Notes: generated from the sequence alone by a model not told the origin. 64,000 bases of DNA from Theodoxus fluviatilis (GCA_034096865.1 JAWQFJ010025575.1:65001-129000), one strand, 5' to 3'. Counted from the stretch's first letter, positions 47,702-59,384 are shown. Numbers and translations are program-made.

Positions 47702-47768
47702 GCGGGGGTGGGGGTGAGGGTGGGGGTGGGGATGGGGGTGAGGATGGGGGTGGGGGTGGGGGTGAGGG
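47702..47768 (+). repeat. (GGGGGT)n G-rich tract
   Basis: GGGGGTGGGGGTGAGGGTGG repeated; a second G-quadruplex candidate 300 bp downstream of the first and on the same strand. Confidence 0.85.
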
Positions 47769-47934
47769 AGTTCCATTGTTGCATTTTCAACAAATCTGAT
47801 CAGGACTGTCAACATCAACTGAGCCTGCATAGTCTAAAGAGTGGACTGAAGCTTGCCGTATATGCATATAGGAGATCATGAAATCGTTTGAGTCAACGAG
47901 ATGTTTGCAATGTGATTCTCCGTGTTCGTCCGTC

Positions 47935-48091
47935 CCGTCTGTCTGTGTTTCTGTCTGTGTGTCTGTCTGTGTGTCTGTGTGTCTGTCTGTGTGTCTGTCT
48001 GTGTGTCTGCCTGTCTGTCTGTCTGTGTGTCTGTGTGTCTGTCTGTCTGTGTGTCTGTCTGTCAGTCTGCCTGTCTGTCTGTCTGTCTGTG

Positions 48092-48128
<37 letters not shown>

Positions 48129-48183
48129 GGGTGTCTGTCTGTCTGTCTGTGTGTCTGTCTGTCAGTCTGTCTGTCTGCCTGCC

Positions 48184-48234
<51 letters not shown>

Positions 48235-48243
48235 GCGTATGTC

Positions 48244-48293
<50 letters not shown>

Positions 48294-48487
48294 TGTGTGT
48301 GTGTGTGTGTCTGTCTGTTTGTCTGTGTGTCTATGTGTCTGTCTGTCTGTGTGTGTGTGTGTATTTGTGTGTGTCTGTGTGTGTATCTGTCTGTGTGTCT
48401 GTCTGTGTGTCTGTCTGTCTGCCTGCCTGCCTGCCTGCCTGTCTGCCTGCCTGCCTGCCTGCCTTCCTGCCTGCCTTCCTGCCTGCA

Positions 48488-48519
<32 letters not shown>

Positions 48520-48530
48520 TGTCTGTCTGT

Positions 48531-48563
<33 letters not shown>

Positions 48564-48622
48564 TGCCTGCCTGCCTGCCTGCCTGTCTGCCTGCCTGCCT
48601 GCCAGCCTGCATGTCTGTCTGT

Positions 48623-48655
<33 letters not shown>

Positions 48656-48662
48656 TGTCTGT

Positions 48663-48699
<37 letters not shown>

Positions 48700-48735
48700 T
48701 GTCTGTCTGCCTGCCTGCCTGTCTGTCTGCGTGGG
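47935..48735 (+). repeat. (TGTC)n/(TGTG)n then (TGCC)n tetranucleotide array
   Basis: About 800 bp of CTGT, GTGT and CTGC tetramers. TGTC/TGTG variants dominate to about 48420, then TGCC with TGTC interruptions. Frames up to 313 codons (Cys-Leu-Ser-Val or Cys-Leu-Pro-Ala) and the minus-strand Gly-Arg-Gln frames are artefacts. Confidence 0.95.
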
Positions 48736-48905
48736 CTTGCTTGTGAGATCAGTCTCCCTACGCAAATCTGAAAAGGCGAGTAACCAGGGAAATCGAGGCT
48801 TGGCATGCACTTACTCTAACCAGTTCTAGTTAGTTTGTGATCAGTGGCCTTACTCGTGCAGTCAACAGAGGGTGATACTAGGCTGTTCAACTGCACTCAT
48901 CATCA
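48736..48905 (+). repeat. diverged SINE-like repeat after the TGCC array
   Basis: GATCAGTCTCCCTACGCAAA, AGGCGAGTAACCAGGGAAAT, ACTTACTCTAACCAGTTCTA, GTTTGTGATCAGTGGCCTTA follow the SINE-like family order. The tetranucleotide array sits at its 5' side, not its tail. Confidence 0.45.
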
Positions 48906-50329
48906 TCTGTATTCCTACCAATAAACACGTGTACCTCTTTTGGCTCTCTGGATCATTTACGTTTAAGCGTTGTTTAACGCGACTGACGGTGATGTCACTG
49001 AGCCCTTGAGTTGACGAGGGTCTATGACGCGTATGGCTGTTGCGTTGTATCGATTATAGATCATCGCTGAGCATCGCGAGGTTTCTTGGCACAGGTGCTC
49101 ATGCAAAATTCAAACTTGCCAAGAAAACGTGTGCCTTGCATGAGTATAAGGATTTTTTCATTACTTGAGACCCTTCCGCGTGTAGCTGTGGTCAGGTTTG
49201 GACTCGTCAGAAAGTTCGGAGGGAGCGAGAGATTTAAACTGAACTGATATCTGATATGTACTTTGTTGTAAGATCCAAGAGGCCTCTGCAGGTACATGAC
49301 AGGATTTCCATTATTCACACAGATTCAAGAGCGGCATCCGCATTAAGGCCAGGGTTGTTGTGTATGTTGTGTGTTGTTCAAGTCTTTCATGTAGTCTAAG
49401 ACTGATCTTTTGCTAGATGGGAATGCAGGTGATGACTGATCGACTTCAAACCCACACGCGGAGTCGTCTAGGGAAAAGGAACTCGAGAAAGCAACCATTA
49501 ACTCAATAACTGCAAGAAAATCCCAACATATTCAGCACAAGTAGCCCTCGATAAGCCGTCATTTGTCATTGAAGATTCAACGTTCCGCAATCAAAACCAC
49601 GTTACGATTTTGGGATTTGGACATGATACATGTATTAACATCTGGCCATGCAGTGGCTCACAGTGACCTTGATTAGACAATGGACTACACCACGTGACCT
49701 TTACGCACGTTTTCAAACGCATGGGCCGAACGGCACCGAAAAGGAATGTGCCAGCCTAAAGACAGAAAAACCACTGGTTAATCACTGACAACAAAGAATT
49801 GATCGGGTACGACTGTTCTATACAATTAAATCAATCACAAGTTCACACTTTTTCTTCTTGTATTGTAATCCGGTGGACATTTTCCTTTCTTTCTAGAAGC
49901 CGTAGGCCTACTTCCCATCAACCACGTTGTCCCCATTCTCTTTCAGTCTTGTTCAGATAAAAACTCACTGAGTTGTGAAAATCGTCCTGAGCAATCGGAC
50001 TAACACGACAATAGTTGTACAAGTGTGCAGATCAGCTGCACTAAGAAAAAAAAGAGAGGAAAAATTGTCAAGATGTTTGGATATTTTCTTCGTCGTTATT
50101 ACAACAGTCACTCAAAACTTACAATGGACAGTATCCCACATGACGTAGAGTTTTGCATGTAATGTTGATTACCGAGACATCGGTGCGTAATTAGTCAAAT
50201 ACCATGGGAAACGTCTCCAGATTATCTTCGTTTTCTTTTGTGTTTTGTTTTTGTTAACAATGATACATTGTCAGTCAAATAGAGCATCTTGATTCATTCT
50301 AATTTCTTCACGCAAGAAGAATGTTTAAA
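48906..50329. other. intergenic, nothing recognised
   Basis: No long frame, repeat or familiar motif in 1.4 kb of AT-rich sequence. Confidence 0.4.
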
Positions 50330-51472
50330 TGAGCGCTTTTGCGCGGGAATTGTCTGCCGATAGGGGGCGCTTGCGAGTCGCGTCACTGACTCACTAGCAG
50401 CAAAGGCTGACAGTGTATGTTGTGGTTTGTTTTGTTGTTTGTGTCCAGGCCCAGTATTTTCCCGTCTGTTAACACTTGGTTAGATCATCTGCATGATATA
50501 AGAAGCCCACCTGTCAAGTTGTGAGATAATTGAGCAAAAAACAACGGAGTTCTGGCCATTTGTAATACAAAACATGCAGGTACACAGAGGTTCTTGTCAC
50601 GTGACCAAATCGCAGTATTTTGATTGGCGGAATAGGTCTTTGCTGTCTGCTACATCGTGTATGTTGTGGTTTGTTTTGTTGTTTGTTTCCAGGCCCAGTA
50701 TTTTTCCGTCTGTCAACACTTGGTTAGATCATCTGCATGATATAAGAAGCCCATGCACCCGCCAAGTTGTGAGATAATTGAGCAAAAAACAACGGAGTTC
50801 TGGCAGTAATACAAAACAGAAAAATTTGGGAGCTCTTTTCTTCACAAATATTTTAATCCTTCAAATAAACGTCATAAAAAAATATTAACCGATTAACAAA
50901 AATCTACAAATGTTTCTACTTTTTAGTGCTTTTTAATGGTGTATTTTAATCCTCCACCCCACCCCCCCCCAAAAAAAAATAAAAAAAAATAAATAAAATT
51001 CATTAATTGTGACATACCTACATTAGATTAGTATTTAACGAAATTGCCAACAACTTGAACAAGCAACTGAACAAAATCCTGCCATTTTCCACCACTTCGG
51101 TAATTTATAACACATTAACTATCACCGAAAAATATATAGATCAATAATTATTGTACAGCGTCAAAACAATGCGATTGTGAATCTGAGAAAACTCTTGAAC
51201 CTACCTTGCCACCAAATCAGCCTTTCGTCCAGAGATCCGTGCATTTCTCCGACGTAATGCAGCTCTCAACTCTTGGTTAGTCCACTCTCCGAATGGTTTT
51301 GCCATTTTCGGTAGTCACAAGATGCAGAAAATCGCAAAATAAGGCTCAAAGAGGTTCGCCGGAATGAAAGTTACAGTACGGAACAGAGATTCACTGACAG
51401 AGAAGGTTGACGCGCCTCGACGGCGCCCCCTAGCGGCGAGTTGCTTCCCTTTACCCGCGCAAAAGCGCTCAT
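50330..51472. mobile_element. 1.1-kb TIR element
   Basis: The left end AATGAGCGCTTTTGCGCGGG and right end are inverse over about 21 bp, followed on both sides by an AGGGGGCGC block. The TIR contains its own palindrome (GCGCTTTTGCGC). There is no transposase. A direct duplication of about 160 bp lies in its left half. Confidence 0.75.
50413..50817 (+). repeat. direct duplication of about 160 bp, two copies
   Basis: TGTATGTTGTGGTTTGTTTT through GCCCAGTATTTT, GATCATCTGCATGATATAAG and AAAAAACAACGGAGTTCTGG occurs at 50413-50577 and 50658-50817, separated by about 80 bp. Confidence 0.85.
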
Positions 51473-51539
51473 TGTGTACACAGCAGTTCAAGAGTTCAAG
51501 TTGGATGCTTTTAATAGGCGTACGAACGTAAGCCAATGT

Positions 51540-52161
51540 TGGGGGTTAAAATGTGTGTTGGGGGGGGGGGGGGGGGGGGGGGGGAGGAGGGGGGAGGGGC
51601 ATTGATGGGGTTGCATTGATAGGAGGGAAGGGGCAAGGGAGGGTGGGGTGGGAGGTTACAGGGGATGAATGTCAGCATGCATGCGTTTCCTCACGAACGA
51701 TCTGACATGCTGAAAAATTGATTTATTTTCTACAGTGCAAACGGGGAAACGCGTGTGGGATGTGGGGAGGCTGGATGAGAAGGCAGACATGTGGAGCTTT
51801 CTTTGGGCGTGTAAGGGGCGGATCAGTTCATTTGGGGGGGGGGGGGGGGGGTGTTCCAAACTTTTTTTAAGAGCGGGGGTGGGTGGGGGGGAGTTAACGA
51901 GCCCAACCGAAACGTGAAAGCGGGGGGGGGGGGGGGGGGGGGGGGGCGGGGAAGGATCCTATGAGAGCGCATGGAGCTCAACCGAAACGTGAAAGCGGGG
52001 ATGGGGTGGGGGTGTCCAATCTGGCGCATTCTGCGGATGATCATTACCAGTTTCAGGCAGCGGATTTTGTTACCGAAAAAAATATTTATTTTCTTTATTT
52101 TATTTTTTTCTGTTGATGGGGGGTTTCCGGAACCCTCGGAACCCCCCCTCGTCCGCCCCTG
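51540..52161. mobile_element. G-rich region with hAT-like right terminus
   Basis: Poly(G) runs at about 51560-51583, 51835-51851 and 51921-51945 separate two copies of a CAACCGAAACGTGAAAGCGG block. The right edge CCTCGTCCGCCCCTG is the inverse of a CAGGGGCGGA terminus of the hAT type. The left terminus is unclear. Confidence 0.4.
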
Positions 52162-52400
52162 AGCGTACAGTATTTGCAATTACATGTACATGAGAAATAG
52201 AAGGCTTGTATACATATAGTAAAAATGACAACATGCTATTTCTGCATTACAGTGCAACTTATCTTTCATAAAGCTTGTATCAGGGATTTTGTTTAATAGC
52301 CTTCAGCATGTGTACTGACTTCAGGGGTGTAATAGACCTTATTCACGCGGCGGCCATGTTAGTTTTAAAACGAGGCAGATAACGCGAACATGTCGACATC

Positions 52401-53024
52401 AGGGCCGGATCTAGGGGGGGTGCTGGGGGTGCTCGAGCACCCCCCCCCCCAAAAAAAAAAAAAAAAAAAAAAAACCTCCGTGGCAGCCGGGAGTTGGGGG
52501 AAGGAGGGAGGGGGGGGGGGGGGTGGTTGCTCAAATATGTTGATCTACTTCCCACCTCATCGGATATCGGCACACTTTGCTTGGTAGCAGAGACAGTATA
52601 GTTAGTAAAAAGCTTGGGAAGGAGGGGGGGGGGGGGGGGGCTAAAAGATGCTGGGCCCAGATGCTGTACTACTCTCCACTTGGTATAAGCACACTCTACT
52701 TGGCAGCCAAGGTAGCTGGGGAGGGAGGGGGGGGGTGCTGCTATAATTAAGATGCCTTCCTTTTGCTACTCGCACAGACAAATCAAACCCGGGCAGAGAC
52801 AGGAAGAATCTGTGACCAAACAAAAACTCTTGGAAATGACCGCACTGCCAGATTGCACAGATTTGCACCATTTTTCTCAAAATTTTCCGGGGGGGCATGC
52901 CCCCGGACCCCCCTAGAGGGGCGTGCCTGCTTCGCAGGCACGCACTCGTGGCTTCGCCACTTCGATGAGAAGACCCTAAAACAATTTTAAGCACCCCCCC
53001 TCAAAAAACTTTGATCCGGCCCTG
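52401..53024. mobile_element. innermost hAT-like MITE of the nest
   Basis: CAGGGCCGGATC at the left and GATCCGGCCCTG at the right form a 12-bp perfect TIR, flanked by GACAT on both sides (target duplication). The interior holds poly(C)/poly(A)/poly(G) runs. The middle element's other arm shows the uninterrupted target (ATGTCGACAAGGCTGAC). Confidence 0.8.
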
Positions 53025-53402
53025 GACATGGCTGACACGTTGAAGACAACAGAGGGGTTAGCGCAGCTTCAACGACAAAATCCTTTCTGCAGTGGAGGTG
53101 ACCGGCATTGTTAGATCAAAAACTATTCAAAAATAGTCACAATAGACTATCGTAACGTATAATTTCTGCACAATACCCGCAGAAGATAAGTAAACAAACC
53201 ACAGTACGTCCTTAGGCTAGCAGACGAACACGATCGAACACCAGCAGACGATCGAGCTAGTGTGATATAATGTTTCATGTAAAGCTCGAATGAGTGGCAG
53301 CAGTACTAGGCTGGCTGGTTTACTTAGATGTGATTTTTTTTTTGCGTGCTAACTGATATTAGGTTTAGAGCTTGAATTTTCGATGATATTACGCATCACA
53401 AC

Positions 53403-53575
53403 ATGTGTTTGCAGAAGATTCTCCTTGGCAGTCTCAGTTGTGCATTCTCCATTGTTATTTATTATGGTTGGGTTATGAAGGAAGGCAGAACAATAGCAAG
53501 AAGACAACGTGACAAAGGCTATGAGAAGAGGATTGAAGTGTTTATCGACTACGATGCCATCAAAGGTTTGTACAC
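53403..53575 (+). CDS. unrecognised exon-like frame in the middle element
   Basis: MCLQKILLGSLSCAFSIVIY then YGWVMKEGRTIARRQRDKGY and EVFIDYDAIK, ending near AAAG|GTTTGT. A hydrophobic segment is followed by a basic stretch. No family is recognised; coding status is uncertain. Confidence 0.25.
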
Positions 53576-54753
53576 AGTGACAAAAGTTATTTTGCTTAGA
53601 ACGCTAGTGTTCGAACCAATGAAAACTACGGAAAGAGACGGCCGTTTCGTTCCTTGCCTCTCATTGGCCAGCTTAATTGTCATGAGGTCAGCGTGTGATC
53701 ACGGGCGAAGCTGATCAGCTTTGGTCTATACATTTAAATTTTGTTTTGTGATGCGTAACTTTGTCACTTTGTCAGCTAACTCTGATTTAGATGTTGGTTT
53801 CTTGGCATAGCCAGCTTACCAATGTCGGAGCAGATGAAACAAATGAGAGCAAAGCGAAATGATCACTCGTGCACTGAGTGTTGATGCCTGTCCAGTGTCC
53901 GGGACACTCCCCGCAGTGTGTTTTGTTTGCTTCGTAAGGTTTGAGCACAAAGTTGTAAGTGTAAAAATGGTCAGTTATTTATTGTAATCGGTGATTTTGG
54001 TTGTCATGAAACTTTGTTTTGTGCTTTAATTACATTTTCTTGTCATCATCTTACTTGTTACATAACGCCAAATGCGGCAATTAAGTTGATCGTGCACTCA
54101 TCGACTGGATGATCGTGAATTTTCTGTCCTCGCCTGACCAGGGAAACAAAATTGTCAATTCAAGCTAGAACTAAACAGTTATCTGCTGCCACTCATTCGA
54201 GCTTTACAGGAAACATTATATCACACTAGCTCGATCGTCTGCTGGGGTAGTGGCTATGGTTCGATCGTGTTCGTCTGCTAGTGCTAGGTATGTACGGTGT
54301 GGTTTGTTTACATATCTTCTGCGGGTTTTGTGCAGAAATTATACGTTACGATAGTCTATTGTGACTATTTTTGAATAGTTTTTGATCTAACAATGCCGGT
54401 CACCTCCACTGCAGAAAGGATTTTGTCGTTGAAGCTGCGCTAACCCCTCTGTTGTCTTCAACGTGTCAGCCTTGTCGACATGTACGCGTTATCTGCCTCG
54501 TTTTAAAACCAAAATGGCGGGTCGCGTGAATAAGGTCCATTCATGAACGTGGACTTTCAGCGTAGTCTTAGACTAGTCTTAGACTTCTGCCGTTGGTCTC
54601 GGACCCCTGTCGTAGTCTACAATTCATGAACGTAGACTGTCGTAGTCTACAATTCATGAACGTGGACTTTGGTTCAGTCTCGGACTGAACTGCTGACTAC
54701 GCTGGTCCAAGGATTTGTTGGACTACACACCAAAGTCCGAGACCACCGCGAAA

Positions 54754-54820
54754 TTAAATGGCCGACCTGTCTACGGTTCACTCAGAAAAAGCTGTATTTT
54801 GGGACACTAAAAACCAAAGA
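54754..54820 (+). CDS. possible first exon in left arm of the outer element
   Basis: ATGGCCGACCTGTCTACGGT encodes MADLSTVHSEKAVFWDTKNQ and reaches a donor-like AAAAT|GTAAGC. It mirrors the position of the Myb-like exon in the opposite arm but is not clearly homologous to it. Low confidence. Confidence 0.2.
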
Positions 54821-55364
54821 AAATGTAAGCCATGAACAGCATTAAATTATCAAAGCTGTATGATGATTGCATCAATAGGTCGTGAAAGAGCTTACATTTT
54901 ACAATTGGAAATGCAGGTCGCCGAGCATCTCAAGCTTCGCGCACTTCTATTTATAGCTGACGCGCGGACCTCAGCGACACCAGGAAAGATTATAAACATT
55001 GTTGTCCTCGAACCTGCCTGCTGCTGTTGACATTGGGTACAATGCTAGTGTTGTCTGATGCTATGAAAACGATACATTAAAATTGCATCTGTGTTATGAA
55101 AACACTGCTCAGATTAAATTGTTTTATTTTTGGTAACTGAGAAAATGTGTGACGATCGCCAGGGTTTCACGAGTTTGGTGGGAAAAGTGCAAGCTGAGGC
55201 TGATCGAGTGTGTGTGTGTGTGTGTCACTGTGTGTGTATATTTTTCCTCATCAAGGCAGATTTATGTTCCATCCCTTCCTTACTGAATTTCAATGGTTCA
55301 CACTTGGAAATCCTGCCATATTGTACAACTTGATCTTCTGCTCGTTTGCCTCTTGCTGATGAAC

Positions 55365-55605
55365 TTAATAAATGGTGACACACACACACACACTCGAGCC
55401 AGCCTCAGCTCGCACTTCATTTGTCACTTCCTCCCATGCTGTCCCTCTTCCTTTGTTTGCTTGGGCTGTGTGTATGCTGCTGTTAATGTGTCCGAATCTT
55501 GCTGACACCGCTTTTATGATAGCTACCGATTCCCGCTCCGTGAAATCGGGGCTTTTCGGTTTTGCTACCGACCGTGGCTGACATTTTTGACAGGAAGTTT
55601 GAAGC
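55365..55605 (-). CDS. Myb/SANT-like DNA-binding exon (TE-encoded)
   Basis: The minus strand reads SVAKPKSPDFTERESVAIIK, AVSARFGHINSSIHT, ANKGRGTAWEEVTNEVRAEA. The pattern (P)xFTxxE...I...F...K..AWEE(V/I) is that of the Myb/SANT-like (trihelix) domains carried by PIF/Harbinger and related elements. The frame then runs into (TG)n, so the rest is lost or spliced. Assignment is by pattern only. Confidence 0.5.
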
Positions 55606-56023
55606 GGTACGCTATGCGCTTGCGCACTGCGCGGAATCCCCGGGAATTCCACCTCATTCTAAAAATAAACCATAGACTAGGTCAATCAGTCCCAGCCTTT
55701 CAAGTCAACACCCAGTATGGGTTCGTGAATCGTAGACTCGCTTAGTCCCAGACTAGTCCCAGACTGCGCGGTGGTTTGGGACTAGTCTGGGACTCAAATG
55801 TCCAAGACCAGTGCTCTCGAAAGTCCACGTTCATGAATTACACCCCAGATGTGCAGACTGAGCATATTTTGAGGCTTCAAGGGTGTCTTTTGCGGTGGCT
55901 CTGACTTTGAGGTACCTTTCTGAGATTTTGGACCAACTTATAGAACAACGACTACAGTCCCACAGCCATCACTGTACAACGTTTACGGACGGTATAATGC
56001 AAGATAGGGGTCGATAGTTAATG

Positions 56024-56045
56024 AGATTGATTGATTGATTGATTA

Positions 56046-56129
<84 letters not shown>

Positions 56130-56150
56130 GTTGGTTGGTTGATTGATTCT
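56024..56150 (+). repeat. (GATT)n microsatellite at the 3' end of the retrotransposon
   Basis: About 30 GATT units with GGTT variants. Read on the minus strand it follows the last coding block of the reverse transcriptase, as a terminal simple repeat of the kind that closes many CR1/L2/RTE-like elements. Confidence 0.85.
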
Positions 56151-57020
56151 TTATTTATCAAGGATGATTTTCTAAAAGGCATTTCTGCCTATCTTACAAA
56201 TGGTCCTTGCTCATAAAGAAATGAAAACATGGATAGATAAGAAAAAATACACAGAAGCTAATCTATGTACGACATTTGGTAAGGTATATGAAGAATATGA
56301 TCAACAATGACAAAGATTTTAGTAGATGCCTTTGACAACTGTCAGCTCAGTGAGTCTTCAAGTTCAAGCAAATACGTGTCATATGTACAGGCAACAGCAG
56401 TGAGATCATCTGAATAGATAATCATGTGTGGATGCTTTAAAAGACTTAATGGAAGTATTGTTCCTTAGGTGCAATGGGAGTGTATTCCATATCTTAACAC
56501 GTGAATATGTAATTCTGCCTTTGAAAATGTCTACTCTAGGTTGTGGTAGAATGAAAGTGTTGCGAGATAGTGAATGGCTTGTTTGGGGACGAATGAAGAG
56601 ATCAGTAAGATACTTCTGTGCTCGTGAATGAGCAATTTTGTGCATAAGGATGCATTTATTGAAGACGAGGTGCTTTTGGAAGAGTAGTAAGCCAATATTT
56701 TTTAAATCTTTTCATCCATAGACAATGTTGAGTCGGAAATAATAAGCTTGGCAGCTCATCTGTACAATGATTTAATCTTGTTCAAGTGCACTACCATGGA
56801 GCCATCCCATACAACAGATGCAAAAATAATATAGGAATTTATGTGTGCGTGAGAAAACATGGCGCATGCATCGGTGTTGACAAAATGCCTCAGTTTAGAT
56901 AGCAGGAAAATGTTCTTAACAATAGTTTTGCATAAGGAATTGACATGTTGTTCCCAAGTTAGTTGTTCAACAACAATTATGCCTAGCACTCTGTGTTCTA
57001 AGACATGCTCAATGATTTCA

Positions 57021-58677
57021 TTTTTGACTCACATGCGAAGCAAAAGTGAGTCTATGTACTCACCCTTTTCGTCCGTCCGGGCGTCCGGGCGTCCGGGCGT
57101 CTGTAAAAAACTTTAACGTTGGATTTTTCTCGGAGACTATTGAGTCTATCAACACCCAATTTGGCATGATGGTGTATGATGACAAGGCGTCAAAAAACAT
57201 ACATAGTGACTTGACCTTGCTTCAAGGTCAAGGTCGCAGGGGCCGTGAATGTTGTCTAAAAAAATGCAATTTTTCACATTTTCCCAATTTTCTCTGACGT
57301 TTTTGAGATTGAATGCCTGACCTATATATGGTGTATAGGGCAAAGTAATCCCTATCTTTTGATACCAGTTTGATTGACCTTGCTTCAAGGTCAAGGTCAC
57401 AGGAGGTCTTTAAAATTGAATTGTATACATATTTTGAAGTGACCTTGACCCTGAACTATGGAAGATAACTCTTCCAAACTTCATAAGATTGTAGTACACA
57501 TGTTATACTTTCATACTAGGTCACCAGTGTTGTCCGTCTGGGCGTCCGGGCGGCCGTCCGTTCGGCCGGGCGGCCGGGTGTCCTGTCGTCCGTAAAAAAA
57601 AACTTTATCGTTGGATTTTTCTCGGAGAGTATTAAGTCTATCAACACCCAATTCGGCATGATGGTGTAGGATGACAAGGCGTACAAAAACGTTTATAGTG
57701 ACTTGACCTTGCTTCAAGGTCAAGGTCAGAGAAGCTCTTTAAAGTAGATTGTATACATATTTTGAAGTGACCTTGACCCCGAACTATGGAAGATAACTCT
57801 TCCAAACTTCATAACATTGTAGTACACATGTTATACTTTCATTTTAGGTCACCCGTGTTGTCCGTCCGGGCGTCCGGGCGTCTGGGCGTCCGGGCGTCCT
57901 GCCGTCCGTAAAAAACTTTAATGTTGGAATTTTCTCGGATACTATTAAGTCTATCAACACCCAATTTGTCATGATGGTGTATGATGACAAGGCGTACAAA
58001 AACATACGTAGTGATTTGACCTTGCTTCAAGGTCAAGGTCGCAGGGGCCGTAAATGTAAAAAAACAGCCATTTTTCACATTTTCCCAATTTTCTCTGACG
58101 TTTGTTAGATTGGATACCTCACATATATATTTTATATAGGGCAAAGTAAGCCCTATCTTTTGATACCAGTTTGGTTGACCTAGCTTCAAGGTCAAGGTCA
58201 CAGGAGCTCTTCAAATTTGGATTGTATACATATTTTGAAGTGACCTTGACCCTGAACTATGGACGATAACTGTTTCAAACTTAATAATTATGTGGGGTAC
58301 ATGTTATACTTTCATCATGAGACACATTTGGTCACATATTATCAAGGTCAAGGTCACTTTGACCCTTATGAAATGTGACCAAAATGGGGTAGTGAACCAC
58401 TAAAAGTGACCATATCTCATGGTAGAAAGTGCCAATAAGCACCATTGTGCTTCCTATGTCTTGAATTAACAGCTTTGTGTTGCATGACCTTGGATGACCT
58501 TGACCCAAGGTCAAGGTCGCATGTATTTAGGTAGGAAAATTTGTAAAGCAGTTCTTAGTGTATGATGTCATTGCTAGATTTAGTTGTTTGACCTTGACCT
58601 TGAAGGTCACCTGAAGGTCAAGGTTATGTAAAGGTCAAGGTCAAGCATGTGAGTCGTATGGGCTTTGCCCTTCTTGT
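57021..58677 (+). repeat. GTCAAGGTCA-rich repeat, copy 6, with triplicated head
   Basis: The copy is about 1.66 kb because the segment from the GTCC/GGGCGTCC tract through the AAGTGACCTTGACCC block occurs three times (about 57070, 57530 and 57850) before the common tail. It interrupts a non-LTR reverse transcriptase read on the other strand, so it is younger than that element. Confidence 0.85.
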
Positions 58678-58892
58678 CTATCATAAGGTTTATGGCTATG
58701 GGTTGTCGTTGACGTTTTTGTCTTGTAGTTAGGATCATGCACTTGGTTTTTGAGGGGTTTATAACATTTCTATTTGATGAACACCATTTTTGTAAATCAT
58801 CAAAGGTAACGTTCAGGGCGCATTGGATAGAATTTATGCTTCTGTCGCTTACGCTAATAATGGTGTCATCTGCAAACAATATAATAGGCTTA

Positions 58893-59384
58893 TTCAGGAG
58901 TACAAAGCGCTGCATGAGCGCTTCATGTTGGCAATTGAGCGCTCTTTGCCTCTCCTGAACACCTACAGATCTAGTGCAGCGCTTCACTTGTTAAAGGGGA
59001 GGTAAATCTTCTGCGCCCCATGTTGTGTTGCTAGACGCTAAGAAAGTGTTTTCTTTGCCACAGACATCCTTTTTGCACGTTTAAATGTATTCTGTATGAA
59101 TAAAGTCCACTATTGTGTCATCCTTACTTGCCATTACTCGCGCATACAGAGCGTTTGGGGCAAATAAAGCCCGTTCCAGTCCCAAAATGATGTTTCTGAG
59201 GGTTATTTTACGCATCGACGGCCAGTGCGGGATCGAAGATGCCATTTTGAAAATCGTGTGAATTACCTTGGATCTGTGATGCACAGCGCTGCTCAGCGCT
59301 GAGTGAATCACGTTCCAAAATTGCTGTTCAGGAGTGAAACACGTGCAGCGCTGTGCAGCGCTTCGCAGCGCTGCGCCTCCTGAA
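58893..59384. mobile_element. 492-bp TIR element inserted in the reverse transcriptase
   Basis: TTCAGGAG...CTCCTGAA ends, then imperfect GCGCTGC-rich subterminal repeats (CAGCGCT about ten times in the two ends). Flanks AAGCTTG/AAGCCTA on the minus strand may be a degenerate target duplication. There is no ORF. The reverse transcriptase reading frame resumes on the other side. Confidence 0.75.

Larger units (their letters stand above)
52333..54538. mobile_element. middle TIR element of the nest, about 330-bp arms
   Basis: The left arm (GACCTTATTCACGCG, TTTTAAAACGAGGCAGATAA, then 53026-53310) and right arm (54170-54538) are inverses over about 330 bp once the inner insertion is removed. The arms include CAGCAGACGATCGAGCTAGT and TATCGTAACGTATAATTTCT. 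The interior (53311-54169) has a 103-codon frame that I do not recognise. Confidence 0.75.
52322..55848. mobile_element. outer TIR element of a threefold nest, with Myb/SANT-like exon
   Basis: The termini are GGGGTGTAAT... and ...ATTACACCCC; after removing an inner element the left end reads GGGGTGTAATTCATGAACGT, the inverse of the right end (…ACGTTCATGAATTACACCCC). Both arms carry GTAGTCTAC/GACTAGTC repeats and an inverted pair of GCTGAGGCTG...(TG)n blocks at about 55190 and 55390, so it is partly foldback. Confidence 0.65.

Noticed and set aside
47878..48829. Frames of 159-313 codons rich in Cys-Leu-Ser/Pro or Gly-Arg-Gln
   Set aside because: They are translations of the (TGTC/TGCC)n array, open in several frames on both strands.
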